Shown here: positions 59,231 to 64,000 of the stretch, piece by piece | How the letters are laid out: each line of letters starts with the position of its first letter | How positions within the stretch are numbered: position 1 is the first letter of the stretch | Notes under the pieces: generated by a model | Database searches by the model: none | The model's input: only the letters and a program-made list of their open reading frames with translations | What the model was told of the DNA's origin: nothing | NCBI RefSeq assembly: GCF_014638915.1 | Contig: NZ_BMFQ01000003.1 | Location: 62,001-126,000, forward strand | Reading direction: 5' to 3' | Source: Xanthomarina arctica | GTDB lineage: Bacteria > Bacteroidota > Bacteroidia > Flavobacteriales > Flavobacteriaceae | DNA: 64,000 nt | Program-made: the position numbers and the translations under genes

Positions 59231-59345
59231 AATTGATAAAATCATAGAAAAAGAGTTTGAAAGAGTCTAAAAATAATTCGGGATGGAATCATTCGGAATA
59301 GAATCATTCGATTTAAAGACCTTCTTAAAATTTCACAAGCTTTAA
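59231..59345 (+). pseudogene. Decayed duplicate of the 3' end of the 53659-54642 gene
   Basis: GGAATAGAATCATTCGATTT at 59295-59314 equals 54583-54602 exactly, and the flanks align at protein level (IESFDLRTFLK versus IESFDLKTFLK, then a stop). Upstream, AAAGAGTTTGAAAG (from 59250) corresponds to GAAGAGTTTCAAAT (from 54554), but stops and a small internal duplication break the frame. The rest of the 59162-59580 gap shows no gene. Confidence 0.78.
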
Positions 59346-59580
59346 TTTGCAATACGCAAATTGAATATTATTACAAAATCTTGCATAATGGCTAAAACTT
59401 CCAACCTCCTTTTTAGAATTAGTATGGATTAGCAATTATTTTATATTTTTCTATGTTATTTAAACTCTTTTCATATCTTTAAACTCTCCCTTGTTGCAAT
59501 TAAAATGGTATAAAACGAACCAGATTTAATTGTAACATTTTTTTGTAATATTTAAATAAGTTTATTTATTAAACAATCCC

Positions 59581-60375
59581 ATGAATTTATTCAATTTTCA
59601 ATGTGATATATTAAAAATAATGAGCAAAGAACAACATCCATATATCGAACTTTTCGACTACCATGAAAACTGGAAATATTTGATTATTGGTACTTTTCCA
59701 CCCAATAAAGAAGTTCGGAAAAACAAAAATTCAGTGACGGATTATTTCTATGGTAATAAAAATTCATTATGGAAAATAATTCAAAGTATTTATCCAGAAT
59801 TTGATTTTCAAAAAGGTTCAAGAGATAATTTGAAAAATGAAATGATACGTTGGCAAAATAAATACAGTGTCGGAATCACAGATACAATAGTGTCATTAAA
59901 GAGATCCGACATAAAATCATCAGCAGATGGTGATTTTATTTTAGAATGGGAAGATTACAATCAAGATCTAAAACCTTACATTTTAAATAATATTGAAAAT
60001 ATAGAAAAAATATTTTTTACAAGTAGTAAAGGATGTAATTCGGCTTTTGAAACATTTAAGATAATTATGGGAGAGGAAATTAATTCGATTCCTAAAACTA
60101 AATTAACAACCTCTTTACCTTCTCCATCAGGAAGCTCCAATACGGCATGGTTCAACTATAACAATGATGATACCCTCGGGCTACATCCTGATTTTTATAA
60201 TTTCATTTTAAATAAAAAAAAACAACACATTGAATTTTTTAAAGAACGCTGGTCTAAAAAGAAAATAAAAAAAGCAAATAAATCAAAAGACGCCCTACCT
60301 AAAACCCCGCCTGGTTTAGTAACAGCTTTTAAGAAATACAGTTATAAAAAAGAATTTCCAGAACAGAGAACATAA
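59581..60375 (+). CDS. Uracil-DNA-glycosylase-fold protein in an R-M locus
   Basis: 264 residues from the first ATG (an internal Met15, MSKEQHPYIE, is also likely). UDG-superfamily motif I is LIIGTFPP (34-41) and motif II is LPSPSGSS (179-186). VTDYFYGNKNSLWKII (about 52-67) is typical of the DUF-type UDG-like proteins of mobile elements. The C-terminus is Lys-rich, suited to DNA contact. It is 3 bp before the type III mod gene and so co-transcribed with it. Excising an unusual base (uracil or a modified base) from invading DNA is a sensible guess. Confidence 0.75.
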   Translation: MNLFNFQCDILKIMSKEQHPYIELFDYHENWKYLIIGTFPPNKEVRKNKNSVTDYFYGNKNSLWKIIQSIYPEFDFQKGSRDNLKNEMIRWQNKYSVGITDTIVSLKRSDIKSSADGDFILEWEDYNQDLKPYILNNIENIEKIFFTSSKGCNSAFETFKIIMGEEINSIPKTKLTTSLPSPSGSSNTAWFNYNNDDTLGLHPDFYNFILNKKKQHIEFFKERWSKKKIKKANKSKDALPKTPPGLVTAFKKYSYKKEFPEQRT

Positions 60376-60378
60376 AGC

Positions 60379-62313
60379 ATGAACAAAAAAGACATTTTAG
60401 ATAAAATTAAAGCCCTAGATGGTTTAGATAATACCGAAAAAGCCTATTTGGTAAACCTTGTAAATACTACTAAAAAATATGGCTTGGTTTGGGAAGACAA
60501 ACCAGAAGATGTAGAAGAAGAACTGCGCACAAAATTACCTGTGCTTAAAGAGGTAAAAGAACGTGCCATAATTAACGATACCGATACAGAAAAACACCCA
60601 AACCATATTTTAATTGAGGGTGACAACTTGCACGCACTTACAGCACTCACGTTTACACACCAAGGAAAAATTGATGTTATTTATATTGACCCTCCATACA
60701 ATACGGGTAAAGAAAATGAATTTAGATATAACGATAAATGGGTTTTAAAAGATGATCCTTTTAAACATTCTATGTGGTTGAATTTTATGTCTAAAAGATT
60801 AAAAACAGCAAAAGGCTTATTATCTGATGATGGAGTATTTGTATGTCATATAGATGAAAATGAATTTGATGCTTTAAACTTACTATTAGAAACGGAAGTT
60901 TTTTCTGATAATGATTTTTTAGGTGTAATAATTTGGAATAAATTAAATCCCAAAGGAGAAGTTGCAGGAGTGGCAACAATGCATGAATATGTCTTGGTTT
61001 ATGCAAAAAACAAAGAATATTTTAAACATTTAGATAATATACTAACAAGACCCAAACCAAATGCAGTAGCTATTCTAAACAAAGCTAAAGTACTATTTAA
61101 CAAGATTGGTAAAACGCAAATTCCAGACTCTATTAAAGATGTGATTAAGCCATTTAGTTATTCAAAAGAATTGCTTAAAGATTTTGAAGTGGTTTATGAT
61201 TTAGAATTAGTCAATTCAGAATTTCAAACTTGGCTTTCTAAACAGGATTTTTCAGGAGGTGAAAAAGGCTATAAATTTATAGATGAAGAAGGAGAAGTCT
61301 ATCAAAGTGTTTCTATGTCTGCACCAGATAAGCCCGAAACACGATCTCATAGACCATTGATTCATCCTGTTACTAACGAGCCTTGTCCTGTACCATCAAA
61401 AGGATGGAGGAATCCTGATGTAACAATGGACAGATTATTAGAAGAGGATTTAATAATTTTTGGAAAAGATGAAAACACACAACCTAGGAAAAAATATTTA
61501 TTAAAAGAAAACCTTTCAGAAGTAACCCCATCTATTTATAATAATGGATCTTCAGATGAAAATTTGATGAAGGATTTAAAATTAAGTTTTCCGTATCCAA
61601 AAGTAACATCTGCTGCACAATATTTAATTAAAAATATTCACCCTAATCCAAAGATAGTTTTAGACTTTTTTGCAGGTTCTGGGACATCTTTGCATGCAAC
61701 TATGGCTCTTAATGCAGAAGATAATGGTAATCGAACGTGTATTATGGTTACTAACAATGAAAATAACATTGCAGAAGAGGTGACTTATGTAAGAAGTAAT
61801 AAGGTTATTGAAGGTTATGAAACAACTAAAGGCAAATTTATTGAAGGTTTAACAAATAATAATCTACGCTATTACAAATGCGATTATACAGAACGCAAAC
61901 CCTCTTTAAAAAACAAAAAAGAATTAACCCTATTAGCAACCGAGTTATTATGTATTAAAGAAAATTGCTATAACGAGGTTACAAGCAGCTTATTAAAAGT
62001 CAAATGGCACAAGCTGTTTACAGATGGCAGAAATAATTATGTATATGTTATTTATGATGATTTTTATATAGAAGAAGCTATTGAGGCGCTTACTGGTTTT
62101 ATAGATACTAATGAAAATATAAATATTAAAGTGTATGTGTTCTCTAATGGCCAATATGCTTATGCAGAAGAGTTTGAGGGGATTGCTGCAAACATAACCT
62201 TGGCAGCACTTCCAGATGCTATCTATAAAGCCTACCAAAACGTACTACCAAAAGAAGAAAAAGAGGAAATCCCTACTCTAGATGATGATATAAACCTTGA
62301 AACTGCTAACTAA
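60379..62313 (+). CDS. mod: Type III restriction-modification DNA methyltransferase (Mod)
   Basis: 644 residues. Catalytic IDPPYNTG (103-110) precedes the SAM motif LDFFAGSGTSLHA (428-440), the beta-class order of type III adenine methyltransferases. The N-terminal linker and helical ends match Mod subunits. The target-recognition region is between motifs (about 200-400), where homologues vary. The stop precedes the res ATG by 0 bp. Mod methylates and recognises, and Res cuts. Confidence 0.93.
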   Translation: MNKKDILDKIKALDGLDNTEKAYLVNLVNTTKKYGLVWEDKPEDVEEELRTKLPVLKEVKERAIINDTDTEKHPNHILIEGDNLHALTALTFTHQGKIDVIYIDPPYNTGKENEFRYNDKWVLKDDPFKHSMWLNFMSKRLKTAKGLLSDDGVFVCHIDENEFDALNLLLETEVFSDNDFLGVIIWNKLNPKGEVAGVATMHEYVLVYAKNKEYFKHLDNILTRPKPNAVAILNKAKVLFNKIGKTQIPDSIKDVIKPFSYSKELLKDFEVVYDLELVNSEFQTWLSKQDFSGGEKGYKFIDEEGEVYQSVSMSAPDKPETRSHRPLIHPVTNEPCPVPSKGWRNPDVTMDRLLEEDLIIFGKDENTQPRKKYLLKENLSEVTPSIYNNGSSDENLMKDLKLSFPYPKVTSAAQYLIKNIHPNPKIVLDFFAGSGTSLHATMALNAEDNGNRTCIMVTNNENNIAEEVTYVRSNKVIEGYETTKGKFIEGLTNNNLRYYKCDYTERKPSLKNKKELTLLATELLCIKENCYNEVTSSLLKVKWHKLFTDGRNNYVYVIYDDFYIEEAIEALTGFIDTNENINIKVYVFSNGQYAYAEEFEGIAANITLAALPDAIYKAYQNVLPKEEKEEIPTLDDDINLETAN

Positions 62314-64000
62314 ATGATACAATTAAAAAACTACCAAGAAGAAGCAGTAACAGGCTTATTAAAAGAAACCTACAGCGCACTTAAATTACCTGGTAAACGT
62401 AACCGTATGGTGTTTAAAGCTCCAACAGGTGCTGGTAAAACCGTAACTATGGCAGCCTACTTAAACCAATTGGCTGCAGAAATGCCAGATAAGTTAGAGT
62501 TTACCAAACGTAAAGTAGCCTTTATTTGGTTTGCGCCAAACCAACTGCATTTACAATCGTACTTTTCTTTAAAAGACTATTTTAAAGAATTACGTACCAT
62601 AAAGCCCATACAGTTTGAAGATATTACAGATGGTAAACTACAACCTAATGAAATACTGTTTGTAAACTGGCAATCGGTAAACAGCGCCAAGAATATTTAT
62701 GTACGAGAAAACGAACAAGGCAAAGATTTATTAAAATACATCTACACTGCCATGTTAGACGATACCGAAATTATTTGCATTCTAGATGAAGCACATTATC
62801 ATGCCAATGGTAAAAAAGCAAAAGCATTGTTACAACAAATTAGTGCTAAAATTGAATTAGATGTGTCAGCAACACCAATGTTTCAATCAGATTACAGCTA
62901 TACCATTAAAAGGCAAGAAGTGGTAGATGCAGAAATGATAAAGAAGAATGTGGTACTAAACCCGTTGTTGGATCATCTTAAGCAAGACGGACGTAGTCTA
63001 AACCATGTATTATTAGATGAAGCCTTAAAAAAACATGCAGAATTAAAACAAGCCTATGAAAAATTGGGTTCTAAAATAAACCCATTATTACTCATCCAAT
63101 TACCAAGTGATAAAAAGTCAGAAAGTGCTTTAGATAAACAATTAATAGATGAGGTGGAAACCTACTTAACGGCTAAAGGGATTACGGTACAAAATAATAA
63201 ATTGGCAGTATGGTTAAGTAACCGTAAAGACAATTTAGATGGGCTGGAAGAGAAAGAATGCATGACCGATGTGTTAATATTTAAGCAAGCCATTGCATTA
63301 GGTTGGGATTGTCCTCGTGCAGCAGTTTTATTAATTTTTAGAGAAATACAACAAGAGAGTTTTGGTATTCAAACCGTAGGGAGAATTTTGCGTATGCCAG
63401 AACAAAAACACTATACCTTACCTATTCTAAATAATGGCTATGTATATACCAATTTAAGTAAGGACATCATTAAAATTGTTCAAGAAGATATTGATTATAT
63501 TGTTCAAAATACAGCAAAACGTATTGAGGAATATCAAGAAATACATTTGGATTCAGCCTTTATAAATACACGCTTAACACGTAACCGTTTAAGTTCAAAA
63601 TTCAGAAAGTGTATGTATGAAGCTGCAGAAGAGTATTTTGGTTTATCAAGAGATTTAGATGTTACCAATCCAGAGAGTGTAGAAGCCTATAACACTAAAA
63701 GGCTTCAAGAAAAATTTATAGAGCTAGATGTCAATCAAATAGAAATTCCAATTCCTAAAAACGTACAATTAGCTACAGAAATTGGGTATACAGAAGTGAC
63801 AGAAAAAGAAACGTTTGCTAAAACACAAAGCGAATTAGATATTTTATTCCGTCAATTTTGTAGAGACAATGTAGGTGGTTATGCTAAAGCAGATTCTGCG
63901 CCTGTATTAGAGTTAGGTTTAAAAATGCTTTTTGAAGAATACCTATTACTAAATGAATTTCAAGCCATAAAAATAATTCTGTTTGAGCAAAACAAATCTA
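62314..64000 (+). CDS. res: Type III restriction endonuclease Res subunit (cut by window edge)
   Basis: 562 codons open to the right edge without a stop. SF2 helicase motifs: KAPTGAGKTVTMAAYL (35-50; Walker A), ILDEAHYHANG (156-166; DEAH), VSATPMF and later QTVGRILRMPEQ (motif VI). This matches Res subunits; the PD-(D/E)xK nuclease domain should lie beyond the window. The ATG immediately follows the mod stop. With Mod it forms the ATP-dependent restriction complex. Confidence 0.93.
   Translation, partial: MIQLKNYQEEAVTGLLKETYSALKLPGKRNRMVFKAPTGAGKTVTMAAYLNQLAAEMPDKLEFTKRKVAFIWFAPNQLHLQSYFSLKDYFKELRTIKPIQFEDITDGKLQPNEILFVNWQSVNSAKNIYVRENEQGKDLLKYIYTAMLDDTEIICILDEAHYHANGKKAKALLQQISAKIELDVSATPMFQSDYSYTIKRQEVVDAEMIKKNVVLNPLLDHLKQDGRSLNHVLLDEALKKHAELKQAYEKLGSKINPLLLIQLPSDKKSESALDKQLIDEVETYLTAKGITVQNNKLAVWLSNRKDNLDGLEEKECMTDVLIFKQAIALGWDCPRAAVLLIFREIQQESFGIQTVGRILRMPEQKHYTLPILNNGYVYTNLSKDIIKIVQEDIDYIVQNTAKRIEEYQEIHLDSAFINTRLTRNRLSSKFRKCMYEAAEEYFGLSRDLDVTNPESVEAYNTKRLQEKFIELDVNQIEIPIPKNVQLATEIGYTEVTEKETFAKTQSELDILFRQFCRDNVGGYAKADSAPVLELGLKMLFEEYLLLNEFQAIKIILFEQNKS

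Larger units (their letters stand above)
49592..64000. mobile_element. Genomic island integrated at the tRNA-Met gene (left end to window edge)
   Basis: From the tRNA rightward the gene content changes from core functions to RteC, an excisionase-type HTH, a replication-type protein and a DnaC-like ATPase, followed by unknown genes, a helicase module, a glycosylase-fold gene and a type III R-M system. REP palindromes are denser here. tRNA 3' ends are classic attachment sites, and the paired AGGTACAAC sequences just after it look like integrase arm sites. No integrase is seen in the window; the right end and the second att copy are outside. Confidence 0.7.

Overview
The window is strongly AT-rich DNA from the family Flavobacteriaceae (Bacteroidota), probably a marine or free-living member. 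Three things support this: promoters of the Bacteroidota type (TTTG, about 19 bp, TAnnTTTG), start regions with no obvious Shine-Dalgarno sequence, and a gene set typical of the family (fused CcsB/CcsA, DUF4290, DUF2911, RteC, PIG-L plus SSS symporter, YqgE).

Layout. 1-7.8 kb (minus strand): end of a HlyD/EmrA-like gene, an ion channel, small membrane proteins and a complete TolC/MFP/RND efflux operon. 8.3-10.6 kb: NAD salvage (pncB, pncA), flanked on both sides by copies of an unrecognised micro-protein gene. 10.6-22.4 kb (mostly minus): a sulfide-handling and microaerobic block with sulfide:quinone oxidoreductase, cytochrome bd (cydAB), a thiopurine-methyltransferase-like enzyme, thioredoxin, a DUF3365 haem lipoprotein, an HMA protein, a periplasmic rhodanese, a persulfide-dioxygenase/rhodanese fusion, TauE/SafE and a Crp/Fnr regulator. 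22.5-27.6 kb: fused cytochrome c maturation protein, truncated haemoglobin and a second Crp/Fnr regulator. 27.6-49.4 kb: ordinary chromosomal genes (Maf, CorA, PIG-L, symporter, photolyase, MurA, RecQ, Fmt, HU, YqgE). 49.6-64 kb: a genomic island beginning at a tRNA-Met, with RteC, an excisionase-type HTH, a replication-type protein and a DnaC-like ATPase. The island then carries cargo: a pseudokinase-SF1 helicase with a winged-helix partner, a uracil-DNA-glycosylase-fold protein, and a type III restriction-modification system that runs off the right edge.

The strongest new signal in the core region is regulatory. The palindrome GTAAC-N4-GTTAC, or a close variant, lies exactly 22 bp upstream of a TAnnTTT(G/A) -7 element at five promoters: RND efflux, SQR, cydAB, rhodanese and the persulfide dioxygenase fusion. 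A weaker sixth copy precedes pncB. This spacing is what a class II Crp/Fnr activator would give, and a Cys-containing Crp/Fnr gene sits in the same cluster. A second motif type, TGAT-N4-ATCA, is found at both Crp/Fnr genes. It lies 22 bp from the -7 element of the divergent haemoglobin operon and 21 bp from that of the sulfur-cluster regulator. The window therefore looks like a two-tier circuit in which an Fnr-like protein feeds a sulfide-responsive Crp-like protein. That circuit would couple sulfide oxidation, thiol or sulfur export and the sulfide-tolerant bd oxidase.

The strongest system-level candidate is the two-gene operon at 55.0-59.2 kb: a catalytically dead kinase domain fused to a Dna2/Upf1-like helicase, plus a winged-helix protein. 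It sits between a gene of unknown function (53.7-54.6 kb) and a decayed duplicate of that gene's 3' end, next to a glycosylase and a type III R-M system. This looks like a defence cassette. Two recent tandem arrays (6 x 55 bp; 7 x 33 bp) and several REP-like palindromes, some of them inside coding sequence, show active short-repeat dynamics.
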